A stretch of 64,000 nt of DNA from Circinella umbellata. Its lineage: Eukaryota > Mucoromycota > Mucoromycetes > Mucorales > Lichtheimiaceae. The notes below the pieces were generated by a model. The model was given only the letters and a program-made list of their open reading frames with translations. It was not told the origin of the DNA and did not search any database. Made by a program: the position numbers and the translations under genes. Positions within the stretch are counted from its first letter, which is position 1, and each line of letters starts with the position of its first letter. Positions 1 through 12,766 of this stretch are shown piece after piece. The stretch covers positions 1,178,001 through 1,242,000 of the forward strand of contig JAIWNF010000003.1 in NCBI GenBank assembly GCA_025093555.1, read 5' to 3'.

Positions 1-1533
1 TCTAAATAAAAAATAAAAAACACCAAAAAAAATGGTTTGTATTTTTCCTTTTACCTTTTCAGCAGCTGACCCAAGTAAAATTAATGCTTTTTGAAGTAAC
101 TCATTTTTTGAGCGATTGTCGAAAACCATCTTGTTGTTGTTACCATCGATTTGTTCGAAAAGTAATTTACTAACAGCAGCCTGCGCTTTTGAGTAACCTT
201 GTGCTGCGGCTGTGCTGTACCATTCATATGCCACTTGCAGATTGATTTTGTAATCAGCTTTACCATGTTGATAATAGTATCCCATCATATATTGAGCCGG
301 AGAGTAACTGTGGTTGGCAGCCGAGATAAAATACTTCAACGCTTTCATTTCATCTTTAAGGACTCCTTTTTTTCCGTTGAAGAGCATCTCACCAAGATAA
401 TACTGAGAGCTCGAAACAATGCCACGAATTTGTTCATGTTGTGGGTGATTTGGTTGGGCGTCCAATAACTTTTTATATTCTACAGCAGCTCCCTGAAATA
501 AAGTAAAAGCTTTATCATAACTGGGTTTTCCAGAAGATGTCATACCATAGTATTGAAAGATTGCAAAAGGATAATAGGCTTCGATTTGTTTGCTTTTTAC
601 GAGTCGGTACAAGTCTCGATACTGTTGTTGCTGCTGCTCGTTCTTGCTCGCTTGTGAAACAAATGTAGACTGGTCATTCGCGCTTGTCACGAGACTACTA
701 CTATTATCGGTCGCAGCAGTAATAGAAGTTCTCGACGATAATGGTAGCAATAACGAGCTAGTGGAACTGGGTGCTGTTAATGATGGTGCACCTGTCGAAT
801 TTTTATTAGCGGTCGTCTGAGTAACATTAGTAACGATATTCGAGCGTCGGTGTTGTTGCTGCTGCTGCTGGCGTACATGAATTAAAGCGGGTTGTTGTTG
901 TACGGGAGTAAATTTACTGGAGTAAATTGATGGTGCAGCGGAGGACATAGATGATGGTGATGAAATGGTTGAAAACATTGCTGTTCCCAAGGAGGCTGTT
1001 GATGATGATGATGACAAAGTAGGTGGAATATACTCTTGAAGGTCACTATATAACAATCGATCGTCGTTGATGGTTAGGCGACTTTCTTCCATGATATGTT
1101 TTTTTATTAAGCTTGCAGAATCATTTGAGTAAAAATCAATCGATAAATGTGGTCCAAAACTACCTTCGTCATCATCATCAATGAGAATGGGCTGGGATAT
1201 TGATATCGTGGATGGTTGGTGGCTGCTATATGGTGAATTTGATAATATTTGTTGTTGCTGCTCTAATATCGATGATGAGGAAGATGATTGTTGTGATGTA
1301 GAGGAAGGATTATGATAATGACTACTACTACTACTACTACTACTACGATCATGTTGAAACTGTTGTTGACGCTGACGTTGTAATTGTTGGGTTCGTAATG
1401 GTTGTGGCTGTGGTGGTTGTGGTGAAGAATTTGGGGCTAAGGACGTTGAGGATGATGTTGATGGAAAGTGACGTGCTCTGTTGTTATTGCTACTTCTACG
1501 ATGTCTGCCAGTTTTACTCTGATGTTGGCCCAT
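1..1533 (-). CDS. Sel1-repeat protein with long disordered N-terminus (partial, 3' end outside window)
   Basis: The frame opens at ATG 1533 and is open to a GT donor at 54. A 53-nt intron (54-2) ending in TTTAG leads to the next exon at the window edge, so the C-terminus is missing. Residues 1 to about 310 are Ser/Gln/Thr-rich and likely disordered, with poly-Gln and poly-Ser runs. From about residue 320 Sel1-type repeats appear: YYPFAIFQYYGM, SQYYLGEMLFNGKKG, KALKYFISAANHSYSPAQYMMGY and AYEWYSTAAAQGYSKAQ carry the family's alternating Ala/Gly/Tyr pattern. Fungal proteins of this shape (Skt5/Chs4-like and relatives) are adaptors, for example for chitin synthase, but the visible part does not decide which. 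The N-terminus MGQHQSK fits the N-myristoylation pattern M-G-x-x-x-S, suggesting membrane attachment. The start is favoured because this is the first ATG and matches that motif. Confidence 0.8.
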   Translation of the reverse strand, partial: MGQHQSKTGRHRRSSNNNRARHFPSTSSSTSLAPNSSPQPPQPQPLRTQQLQRQRQQQFQHDRSSSSSSSSHYHNPSSTSQQSSSSSSILEQQQQILSNSPYSSHQPSTISISQPILIDDDDEGSFGPHLSIDFYSNDSASLIKKHIMEESRLTINDDRLLYSDLQEYIPPTLSSSSSTASLGTAMFSTISSPSSMSSAAPSIYSSKFTPVQQQPALIHVRQQQQQQHRRSNIVTNVTQTTANKNSTGAPSLTAPSSTSSLLLPLSSRTSITAATDNSSSLVTSANDQSTFVSQASKNEQQQQQYRDLYRLVKSKQIEAYYPFAIFQYYGMTSSGKPSYDKAFTLFQGAAVEYKKLLDAQPNHPQHEQIRGIVSSSQYYLGEMLFNGKKGVLKDEMKALKYFISAANHSYSPAQYMMGYYYQHGKADYKINLQVAYEWYSTAAAQGYSKAQAAVSKLLFEQIDGNNNKMVFDNRSKNELLQKALILLGSAAEKVKGKIQTIFFGVFYFLFR

Positions 1534-4500
1534 GTTTTTATGTTTGTTTGGTAAAGAAGTACAATGCAAACAACAGATTTACAATCTGGGGAAAAAAAAG
1601 CCAAAAAAAAAAAAGAGAAACAGAGAAATGGATGGTCGATCAATATTAATTTATATGCTTTAAGAGAAGAAACGTGTTGGATTGGTTTCTTTTTTTTTCT
1701 CAACAAACCTGCTGCATCACACGAGCGATTCCTAATTAATCGAACGGCGTAGAATTTTAAAGCTCGACTACCTTTTTGTAATACTCAAAAACATTCATTA
1801 ACTTCACTCTCCCCCCAATTCCCCCCTTCGCTTCTCCTTTTCTTTTTATGTAACATGAAAAATACGCGCCAACTCATCATTATCAAGGTTATTTATTATA
1901 TTTTTGAAAGTTTATTTTTTTTATATATGGACATACAACAACAAAAATCTTTCTTATTCCTCTTATTATCAATAATACAAAAAATATGTGTAATTACTAT
2001 CACAATATAAATTATACGCCATTTGCGTTACGTTGTAGTCAAGGTACCCAGAAAATAATATAATCCAAAAGTGCCTCATTGTGAAACGTCACTATTCTCG
2101 CACGGCTCATTGGCGGCCTTTTTTGCTAGTTGGCTGGGTCGGACGAAAAAGGGGTTTTATAAAGATTTACACCATCATCACCAATGGTATATAGGTTTCC
2201 TTTTCTTGCTTCAAAGAATTTTTTGCGTAGTACGTATCTGATGCATCAGATCTGCATCCTATAAACCAGGAATCTAACATTTATTTTAGTTTACTTGGTC
2301 AAAAATAAAATAAATTAACGTTATATGATCATAATAATGTCTATTATATTAATTAATCTGATGTGCAGTATCGTTGTCAGTGCTTTTATTTTGTGTATTG
2401 AAGTTGTTACGGATAACCTTTATCGGGGTTCTTCAAAGCATCTGGTTCACTTGCAATAAAAGGTAAGTCCTTGCGCCGCACATGTAACGTTCCAATTTAC
2501 TAGATTATATTATATATTCTATTATAATATAATGTGTAGTTTAATAAAGATTCATGTTTGCTATAATTTTTTGTTAATAATACTTATAAATTGAATTAAT
2601 TGGGACCCTTCTTTTATTTATTTATTTTTTATTTACAGAATAGCAAAATTGTCAAATAGAGACAATATATAAACAAATAATTTTTTTTCGGGGGGGGGGA
2701 ACAAATAATTATAAGCCTGAAACAGTATAACATTAAGAATTATCATAATCATTCTCTTATACCTGATGACAGAAAACTTGTGCTCTTGGCGTCTTATACA
2801 TAATAGTATTATATCTGCTGACTTGACTTTTTTTCCTGTTGTTACTTTCTATTATAGTATTCATAGCTAGCTAAAAAGATTGTACATTTCATTGATCTCT
2901 ATTATCAAAAATATTCTTCTAGCTTATCTTTTCTTTTCTTTGCGAAAATACGTAAAGCGACGTACAGAATGAAAGAACAGAACTTTTTTTTATTAACGAT
3001 TCCGAACAATTCCAAACCAGAACTTTGACCAGTAATTCGTCGTATAGCAGCAGTAGTATAACGTTATATATAAGCGCAAAGCCCAAAATACTTAGAGAAC
3101 TTATAACGTACACAGACACGTGTACAAAAGGAAAAAAAAAGATTTTTTTTGGGGGGGTTGAGGAAGGAGGTGGAAAAAGTGAGAAACTAGTATAATATCA
3201 GAAGGGGAATAACAATAATAATAGTTACAACGCTGCGCCTTTTTAAAGATGCAGGACAGCCTGCATGAAAGCCGGTAAAAATATGCAGTTCTTTTGTCCG
3301 ACATGATTGTTACAGGTTGTACATGTAGATTATAATGGTATTGTTGATTTAGACTATACAAGATATAAATCAGTAATAAGATTCATCAACTTTTATTTTT
3401 TTAACTCTGAAGTATCGCATGGTACTCAAGACATAATGGTAAATCACTTATAGTTTATGCAAGTTCGGTTTTTAGATATATTCACTTTGGGATAGTATTA
3501 CATTAGTGAAAAAAACATGAAAACCTAAGTATAACAACGACAACTTATTACTACTTAGTAACACTTAATCTCTCTTTCGGTGCTCTACGTGTTAAAAAAT
3601 AAGACTTTTTATAGGTGTATTTTATCCACGTAAGCTTACTATATTCGCGCGAACGTCGAGCATCATATTACTTGTCATGTGCTTTATTTTGTAATAGTAT
3701 ATGTATATAATGTATATATATATATAGTAGTTGTTGTAAAGGAGTGGAAAATGATAAGAAATTTCTGTAATAATTGTTAATGTGATTAGTTAGAAACAGT
3801 GACTTTTTCATCGAATCAATGAGCATCCCTTAGCTTGCATGTCTTCTATTAGTTGTTTAAGAAGAACATACGCATGTTCTTATTTACATGAATAATGGGA
3901 TTAGTATGTTGCTGAACCGAATCTTTATTATTAATACGTACATATATGTAAAATTTGCTGCGATAAAAAAAAACCTGTATAACATTGCTTTGCTTTTGTA
4001 AATAGGGAATTCTTCGTGGATATGCTGTAAAAAAATATTATTAAAGGGGTTAATAATATGTTCCTATTACAAGAAGCCGGAGCAAAAAGTATACAAATTT
4101 TTCTCAAAAGCTATAATATACGTACATACAATCTAAAAGCAATTAAAATATTGCTATATTCCCTTGTAAGTTGATACGTAGAACGGTAGTAGAAGCTACT
4201 AATGACTTTACAATTACATGATTGTTCTCTTAAAAAAAAAGATACCCATACGCATACCACCTCGAAACAAATTTATTCCTCTTTCATATTATAAAAAGCG
4301 TTATTAATCGTATCTTTGTACCAATACAAGTAAATAATTAATTATATATATAACCTCCACTATCCGTCCAAAATTATACAGGAGTATGTACCATTCTAAA
4401 ACTATGTCATGGCTTAACATAGCATATTCTATAAATTAAATCATCTGCATGTTTTATACTCTCCCTTCATAATTGATAGGTATTTACGTATATAATATAA

Positions 4501-5288
4501 TACAGACAAGGGCTAGTTATTTTTTACGGTTATCATTATGTAATTAGATAATATGTACCTAAAAAAAATTATACTTATCCTTTAAATAACTTTTATCCGG
4601 ATAAACCGTCTTAAAAGACTAATAATATATTGGGTTTTTCCCAAGTGTTTTGCGGGCTGATTATTAGGGGAAAAACTCATCTCTCTGTTACATTTTTTAT
4701 CCATGAACTACTGCCTGCTTGTGCATCACGCGACCTTTGGCTCGGTGTTTCAGACGCATGACCCGGTTCTAAAGAAACATTCTTATAAAAAGTCATGGTA
4801 ATGATCGACACATGGCATATATGTCGTGTATTAAACATTCAATAAGCAAAGTTATATATAGAACCTGGTATTTTTTTTTACCCATGTTATTTTATATACA
4901 TCGATTTTCTGGATAAATGTTTGGTTTATAATAAAAATGAATAAAATAAAAAAATAAAATGACAAAAATAATAATAGCAAAAGATTAGAACGAGAAAAAT
5001 GCTATGCACAAGTTTGTAAGGTAGTTCTAGTAAAACGAATAAAAAAGGAAAACTTATTATGGGTTCTAAATTGAATGCTGCATTGGGGAGAAAATGACTA
5101 AGATCAGTATGAGAAAAGAAGAAATGAGTATAATAACGATTAAAAAAGAAGGTAAAATATTGTGTGACAAATAAAACAAAATGTTGAGATGAATGTTATC
5201 TTAAAAATGTAAAGCTGTTTGTGCTTGATTAATGATGCTGTTGTGTCAGACATAAAAGATGATCATGTGAAAAAAAGTAACAGTTTTT
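1534..5288. other. Gene-poor AT-rich spacer
   Basis: About 3.7 kb with no reading frame that looks like protein. Contents: homopolymer tracts (G run near 2691, G run near 3151), a perfect 16-bp palindrome at 2236-2251, an inverted repeat with 8-bp arms and a 4-nt loop at 3862-3881, and short TA/ATA microsatellites near 3700. An ATTGG/CCAAT-like box near 2109 and a TTATAAAG near 2157 could be an unassigned promoter. Short ORFs here have no codon structure or homology that I recognise. Confidence 0.6.
2236..2251. repeat. Perfect 16-bp palindrome
   Basis: ATCTGATGCATCAGAT reads the same on both strands. It lies in the spacer about 700 bp upstream of the Sel1-repeat gene start and could bind a dimeric regulator. 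No function is shown. Confidence 0.6.
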
Positions 5289-7096
5289 TCAAGCTGAAGA
5301 GATCTCCAATAAATTATCAACTTGGTCGATGACCTTATAATAATAATATCCCCCCACCAAAAAAAATGTGAGTATCAGTATAATTCAGTTTAAGATCTAA
5401 TCGCTCTTATTCTTCTTTCTTACCGATTGTATATCAGCTCGTTCTTTCCTATCCAGTACTAACATTGACTTTATGAGTTCTCTTAAGCCTTCACTATAAG
5501 AATCACCTTGTGATGGAAATTTGTATTTATTATTCAAAACCGCCAATGACATGGATCCGCCCACATCCTGTGTATTTGCTTCAAATGGGCTTTGCCCATA
5601 CGCAGTAGCGTATAATAAACAACCAAGACTCTAAAAATCATGAGCGTTGGTTACTATGAATCATACGGAACGTATATTTGCTATCATGTCCATCCGTATC
5701 AACACAAGCCAAAATAGCTTGGTTTCTTAAATTCTTACCCATATATCCACTTTTTCGTCCAACTCAGTTCCTTTTTGAATATCATATAATTCCGGAGAGC
5801 GATATGCCATTGTTGAGTGCTCCGCAGTAAGATCCTATGCAATTTTTTTAAAAAGGTTAATTTAAGTTATGTTCTTGTATTTATGGATTTTTTTCTTCCT
5901 CTTACTTGTTGTATTAACGCATCTTGTCGAGTTTTGATGGTAATACGTGCTCTCATGATAGAACCAAAATCAGATAAAATAGGTGTCTGACCATCGTCTG
6001 CTATGAGTATATTACCAGGTTTCAAATCTCGATGTGCTATAAAAAATAATAGTGATAATTAGTCTAAGGAAAAAATAAACAGCAAAAAAGCATCATCAGT
6101 TTACCATAGGGAACCACTGTTCCTTCTTCGTTGTCTGATGTTCGTTGATATCCGTTACTGTGGTGATAGGGTTTTGAAGGGGCCATCGCGTGATCGGATG
6201 AGACGGTGACCATACGCTGATTTACTGTATCAGGAGCCGGGGAGTCTTCTTCGTCATTATTTCTCATTGGAACTCTTGGCAGTTGGAATGTGTGCAGGAC
6301 ACGGACAGCATAACAAATTTTTCGAAAGAAACGAAGAAGCTCTCTTTCGGGAAAATGTGTTTTACTTAAGTTATTGGCATTGATGCTATCTTGTAAATTG
6401 CCTCGCTATATAATTAATATAAATTAAAAATATGCATATATGTATTATATTATCAAACGCATTATAATTAACTATAATTAACTATACATACCTTATAATA
6501 AGGCAAAAATATATAAACTATCTTTGTGCCATCCTTTTCTGTCATAATACTAGTATTCTAATGTGTATATATTTTATCCAGCAACACATATAATAATAAA
6601 AACGAAGTGTATCAGTGTGAAGCTTTATATAAAGCCATAAAAGTCAAAATATTCATATGCATTTACCAAAACTTTAACAATATTTTCATGTTGGAACATG
6701 CGATACATGTCAACTTCTCTCATTGCATCTGCCACTGCATCTTGGTCGCCGGGTGGACAACGGATTTTTTTGAGTGCATAAAGACGACCTGTTGGGACGT
6801 CTTGAACAAGATAAACGAATGCATATCCACTAAATATTCATATATATATATATATGTGTGTGTGTGTATAAATGTCAACAATTGTCCATTAACCATTTAC
6901 TATCCGGAAAGTTGGCTTATGTTTTTTTTTCTTTCGAGAGATAGAAATAGGGTGTTATATATATAAAGATAAATTACCCTTCACCTAGTAGTCGAATTAC
7001 TTTAAATGTTTTTTTGTTAATTTGTATGGTTGGGTTAGGAAAGCAGCATGACGTTACGCCATAAACTGTATCTCTCAATGCTGATGCTATTGACAT
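5289..7096 (-). CDS. STK16/Env7-type Ser/Thr protein kinase (NAK family)
   Basis: Eight exons: 7096-6978, 6829-6667, 6557-6492, 6405-6105, 6036-5906, 5834-5739, 5630-5424, 5333-5289. Family members are lipid-anchored kinases of Golgi or vacuole membranes (human STK16, yeast Env7). Visible in order: N-terminal TSCCFPNP, with a Cys pair suited to palmitoylation; glycine loop LGEGGYAFVYL; VAIK-like lysine in YALKKIRC; FLPYYKRGNLQDSI after the hinge; catalytic loop AHRDLKPGNIL; DFGS; activation segment TAEHSTMAYRSPELYD; then DIWSLGCLLYATAYGQSPFE. An insert of about 50 residues, rich in Ser/Asp/Asn, sits just before the catalytic loop. The last exon supplies SVIDQVDNLLEISSA before TGA. Reading straight through the last donor would give a shorter, less family-like tail. 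The kinase assignment is very secure; the substrate is unknown. Confidence 0.93.
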
Positions 7097-10000
7097 TGAA
7101 TAATATAATGAAAATGTTGAAAATATGTTTGTTATTAAAGAAGAAAAAGAAGGTGAGTCTTTTTTTTTCTTTGGCTATCTGGTTAACAACTGTTAAAGGA
7201 GAACCAAGTTATTGTTCCCGCTTTGAAAATTTATGTACAATTTATAATTCTACATTTTTAGTTCGACTTCTGAGAAAGTTTTATGGATTGCTTTATGTAT
7301 CGTATCTTATGCTTTTTTTCCCTCAGTTGGCGTAAATCAACTAAGCTCATGTGGCATTTGATTTACTACAAGATTATGTTTTTTACGATGTTGACTTTTT
7401 AGTTATTATATAACTAAACACCAAGTCAACCTTTTGAAGATAAATAGAATATATATTAGTTACAACAACTATCGGACTTATTATCAAGAAATAACTCTTT
7501 TCAAGTATTACAAACATTTTTCATTTAACAATGTGAATCGTCATTTAATTGCTTGTGGAAAAGTCAATGGCATGGGTAATCTGTAACTATAGAATTATAT
7601 ACAGTATTGACATGGCAACATGCTAGTTGATGACTATAGATAGAATATGATCATAATAGTAATTCAATAAGAGCAGAAAAGGATAATCTTTTTCATCCAT
7701 TATAGAAAATTACTTTTCAGTTTTATAATATGCGAAAAATCCAACTATGGTATCTGCTTATCTGTATACAATGTATTGGAATGCATTTATCAATAACGAC
7801 TGAGCCGATGATCGTTATTTTATTGACCTTTTGATTTGTTGTAACGAAATAAGCAAAGTGGCTTTATCACATTTCGAAGGTCCGTAATTAACAATAGTAC
7901 TGTTTATTTTTTCCCAATGAAATCAGAAAAACATAGCCCATACTACTTTTTCTTGTAAAGATAACAGTTGACTTTTTAAGTTATAAAATGTGTAATAGTC
8001 TTAGACGACGATCAATAATCGAAAAAAAGGCATTATAACAAAGGAAAAAAACACTAATTGTCAGCGCCAGAATTATTATAATAATAAAGATCATAAATTA
8101 AAGCTCTTCACTAGCCCATATCAACTTTTATATGCTGTCTAATTTCTGCTTCTCCACAAGAGCAAAGAAACTGGAAGAATGTACAAAGTGAAAGAGATAA
8201 TAAAGTTTACGAGCCATAGTAATTCAATCGTGCAACTTTTTTACAATACACATTATACGTATGGTGTACGTAGTGAATACGTAATCAACCGATGAAGGAG
8301 ATAAGCACAAGAAGAACTATAATATTGCTATTACTATTTTGTATACTGCTACACTAGTAAAAAAGAATTAGATAGCGTACTAGATTACTATTACTACATA
8401 CGTACTTTGTCATTCTTTTGCATGACTTGTGGTGCGACGAAAGATGATGATGTTGATTAAACTTTAGCGATATCAAATCTTGCATATTTTCTATAACTCT
8501 ATTCAACTCCACACAACATGTGCATAGTCAACTTTACTATATGGATATTTTCTTACTGCTCCTCATTTTTACAGTACAAAAATCTTTTACGTATACGTAC
8601 GTAGTTATAATTCTCATCTTTAAAATTTTATAATTATAACGTAATATGGGTATATTTTAATTTGGGGAAATGAGCAACATCCATCTATGGCTGTTTTTTT
8701 TATTGTCTATTTGCAAAATAATAAGTAATATCAGTTAATATAATATACAATATTAGTATAATAGACAAACATAATGTAACTAATACATTATACATGAACA
8801 GCTATACGTATACAAAATTTATATTCTCTTTGTTTTATACATACGTATAATCTTTAGTTTTTATTATCTTCATCATTGCATCGACGGCGATGGAGAAAAC
8901 GAGGAGAAAGAATAAAATCAAGGAGAAATATTCTTTTTATTTTGTTTAAAATAAGCTTTCATTGAGTTAGCAATACTAATGAAAGATGAGGAGAAATATA
9001 TTATGCTAGAGAATAGTTATATTCCTGGGCTAATAGAACTCAAGGGTCACTTTTGTGGAATAGTAGGTAATAGGAAAAAGAGAGGAATGAGGAGGGAAGA
9101 GCCTGCTCGTTTTAAATCAGTAAAAGCGGAGGTACAATAAAAGCCTGCAAGGACAACTATGCAGAGAAAAGAAGCAAGGAGGTTTGAATGCGAAAGACAG
9201 GGAAATATAATAATACATCAATATATGCGATTACGTTCGATAATGAAATAGCTTCTATTTTCTTATTCTTTCTGGATAAAGTACTAGATTTTACAGAGTA
9301 AATATTACCTAGAAGGGGATAATAGTAAAAGAGGAAAAAGAATAAAAAAAAAAGGAGAGACGCGGGAGCAAAGGGATAGTCGGGAATTCGAAAGAACCAT
9401 AAAGTTACAAGCTATATTTTAAAGTGGGGTCAAAGTTGGCGATTTTTATTATTATTTTTCATCTTTCGAAGTTTTTATCTTTTCCAGATTATGAATAGAA
9501 TGTCTGTTGTGTATGTGCTATTTAAGAAATATATATCTTTTCTTAAACTATGTTAAAAAGGAGGTCTCAATCTGCCTTGAAAACTTTCATTGTGTTCTCC
9601 TCACTTTTTTTTTATATCTTATGTTCGATACAAACAATCTTAATATTCATTTGACATGAAATATGAAAAACAGAACTGATAGCAATAATAAACATATACT
9701 AATATATGCCAGTCTAAGTACTACACTATCTTTATGTACCTGTATGTATGTATGTACAGTACCTAGTATGCGTATTTATTTATTTGAGACAGAAACAAAG
9801 AAATAAAATGGTCAATATTAGAACATGGCTTATGCGTTTCTTTGTTGAAATGATTACCTTTGTGCAGATTTAAACTTTTGATTTTATTTAGCATATAATA
9901 TTATTTCCCAATAAAAAACAGAAAAAAAACTTCTCAGTTCTTGTATATATTTTTTTTGCTCCAAAAATTAGGTTAGGTAATTACAGTACAAATAAGAAAA

Positions 10001-10251
10001 ATAAAAATAAGCTAAAGTCAAAAACATTATAGGAGCAGAAATAAAATTTTAACCTTTATTCATACGGCATCAACATTTTTTTTTCATAACTACTATAATA
10101 ATATAATGGTGTGCGGGAATAATATTATGATAATGCCTATATTTTTTGGTCGCTTTTTCTTCTTCTATTTTTTATACTACTTTCTTCTTTTAATTTTATT
10201 TTTATTTCTTATTAACTAATTTTTTATTCCCTTTCGTCTTTATATAGCACT
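7097..10251. other. Gene-poor AT-rich spacer
   Basis: About 3.2 kb without a supported gene. Frames are short and broken by stops. There are TACGTA-rich stretches (for example 8587-8605) and purine-rich stretches near 9050-9380, which may be upstream regulatory DNA of the gene starting at 10252. I see no tRNA or recognisable repeat. Confidence 0.55.
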
Positions 10252-12766
10252 ATGGGGTTTTTCCGTCGTGCAAATAGAAATAAAGAAAAAGTATTACCTG
10301 TTTCACCAACAGTAACAACTTCATTCAGTAGCCCTGGTCCCTTTCACCTGAAGCTCAACAACGAAACAATGGGGGTGATGAACAACAAAAAGACCAATAA
10401 TTATAACTCTAAAATTCAAGCTAATAATGTATATACTGACAGATCATCTATTGAAAGCTCTTTCATAAAAAGTAAGAATGACAGCGAGGAAAAAGTGTTT
10501 TTTAACACGGGAGCTATATCTCCCCCGGCAAGTCTAATTGATGATACATTTTTAAAATTAAATGCATCGAAAACAAATACTGAGGACAGTTCCAGTAAGT
10601 GTTCCAAACTAGCTACTAGTGTATTATATAGAATATACGTATATCTATTAAAGTAAGAAAAAAAACTAAAGATAATATCTATATTATCCTGCAGTATATC
10701 ACCATAATAATCCGCTATCGACAATTTCTTCGTTCGGATCACCACCAACACCAATTAGATCCGGTGACTTTTTTCCAACAGATGCTGTCCCAGTCGTCTC
10801 TACAAGTATTTCTTCTCGCCCTAGTAATGTCAACTCAATCCAAGAAGTTGATGTTTCTCATTCAAATATCTGGAAAGGGACAGAAAAGGGTTTGACTCTT
10901 CCTACCGCCACCATTGCCAACTCCACAAAAGCAATAACTAGCACAGCCACGTTGAGTACTAATCATCCCATAAATTCTGCTCCTGATCTAAAAGAAAACA
11001 GCCACACATTTACAAACTCATCTTCAACAAATAACACGAGTAATGTCATCACCACTATCCAAACAAAATCGACTTTATTCAAGCAAAAAGCAGGATACAT
11101 TTTCGATTCAGATGCTTCAGAGTCCGAGGACGAGGAGGAAAATAATGAAGACAACGACAATGGTACTGGCTCTTTTTTATGGAGTAATATCTCGTCTGAA
11201 ACCAAAATTCCTTCCAACCACATTAAGCAGCGAAAGCAACATCGACCGAAAGGGCCTGTTACGAAAACACCTGCTGCTACTGATGCTAGTAATAGTAATA
11301 CATTAGGTAGAAAGTCTGGAGTTCCTCCACAAGCAATATTGATGTCTCGTATGAAAGAGCGCCACCGCCAAGAATGCCGAAAATCGTGGGAGCCTTTGGG
11401 CCAGCAGCAGCATAATCAAGCGTATTTGAAGAGGATGACACCTACTAAGCCGACCATGTATAAAATGGATGCTATTGTTTCACCAGCAACAAGCGGAATA
11501 TTGATGTCAGAATCTGCCATATCATTCGCTTCATTATCACACCAATCAGCAGCATCGCCAACAACAACTCAAACTATAGATTTAAATAAGCAGCAACATC
11601 AGCAACGTCAGCAAAAAACAATATATTGTTCTCGGTTACCACAACCACTGTCAATTCCATATGCACTCGAAACCAACGTGTCTCGGGGTTCCAAAGGTGG
11701 ATCAATCACATCCAGGCGTCCTACAGTGTCTGTTACACTATCAAAACGAAATTCTATTATGAAAAAAATAAATCGTTCAGCTCGAGCCTCATCATGGTCG
11801 ATATCACGAAGCCACCAGCAACAACGGCCACAACAGAAAGATGTATTTTCTAATGGACCGGCAGCGTTCCAATTAGCGGACACACAGTCAACAATGCCTT
11901 CTCCATCCTCTCCCATACCTGGTTATTATCAACAACAGCAAAATGAAAACGTAGTACCTCGTATGATTCCTGTGACACCTCCGCCTGATGACATCAATTC
12001 ACCTATTGTTTCACCAACAAGACTAACCCAGTCGATGCTAGATATAAAAGATGTAGCATGCAAAGATGCCTCGGAGTTTGAACGGATGCATGAAAATCGA
12101 TCATTGTACTCACTTCCCGATTTATCCCAGTTTGCAACTACCATGCAGAAAGAACGATCGCACAATAAATACCCTCGATTTGTCGAAAAGCCTTTAAATG
12201 GCTTGAATAAAGAAGCAGTAAAACCGAAAGTTAAAAACAATAACAATGAAACTACTGCTTCCTCTACTATCAAAGATCATGAGACACTGGATATTGAAGA
12301 AAGAAATGGAACCACATCATGTTCGCTTCTTTCAAGTGTAAATGGTGATATGGAGCTTGGACACAAACGACTTTTACCACTCGGAGATACGTTACCAACA
12401 GTACTAGTTGCCAAGGAATCGGGCCTTAACCAATACTATTTAGTGTTATCTCAGGAGCAACATTTCGAATTTTCTTCTTTTCAGCATGGGTATAATCATC
12501 ATCACCGGTGCTGCCATACCCATAAAAAAGGTCATCATCATCATCATCATCATCATCCGCAGCAGCATCGATGTGATGGTTGTCCAATGCAAAAACAGAC
12601 ATTTTTCCATAATTATAATCAGCAACACCGGCACCACCGTCGCTATAATTTACCATTATTCAACGCGCCATCACCCCAAAGCAGCAAACGTCAAAATAAA
12701 TGTAATCGTTCCAGATCGAGCGGAAAATCGTGCAATCATCATCAACAACAGCAACAAAAACAGTAG
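10252..12766 (+). CDS. Disordered Ser/Thr/Gln-rich protein with His-rich C-terminus, unknown function
   Basis: Two exons, 10252-10594 and 10695-12766, joined by a 100-nt intron (GTAAGT ... CTGCAG). The predicted protein has 804 residues. I do not recognise the family. Features seen: basic N-terminus MGFFRRANRNKEK; an acidic patch DSDASESEDEEENNEDND after FKQKAGYIF; a charged segment SRMKERHRQECRKSWEPLGQ that may be a short conserved helix; a basic Ser/Arg segment around RRPTVSVTLSKRNSIMKK, a likely phosphorylation region; and a C-terminal 100 residues extremely rich in His with CC and CxxC pairs, plus poly-Gln. Such a tail could bind metal or mediate nuclear-speckle-type targeting; this is inference. 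The start is the first ATG, with the open frame preceded by a pyrimidine-rich leader. A regulatory or scaffold protein is possible. Confidence 0.75.
10595..10694 (+). other. Intron of the His-rich protein gene
   Basis: GTAAGT donor after TTCCA and CTGCAG acceptor before TATATCACC. Removing it keeps one open frame. Reading through meets a stop at 10654. Confidence 0.8.

Noticed and set aside
5397..5424. Reading through to the TAG at 5397 as the end of the STK16-like kinase
   Set aside because: A good donor at 5423 and acceptor before 5333 give a tail (SVIDQVDNLL) that fits the kinase family much better.
6607..6966. 119-codon plus-strand frame
   Set aside because: It lies across exons and introns of the STK16-like gene on the other strand and has no protein character.
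10595..10656. Short 134-residue version of the His-rich protein gene ending at 10656
   Set aside because: A strong GTAAGT/CTGCAG intron joins it to the downstream long frame, which otherwise lacks an ATG start.
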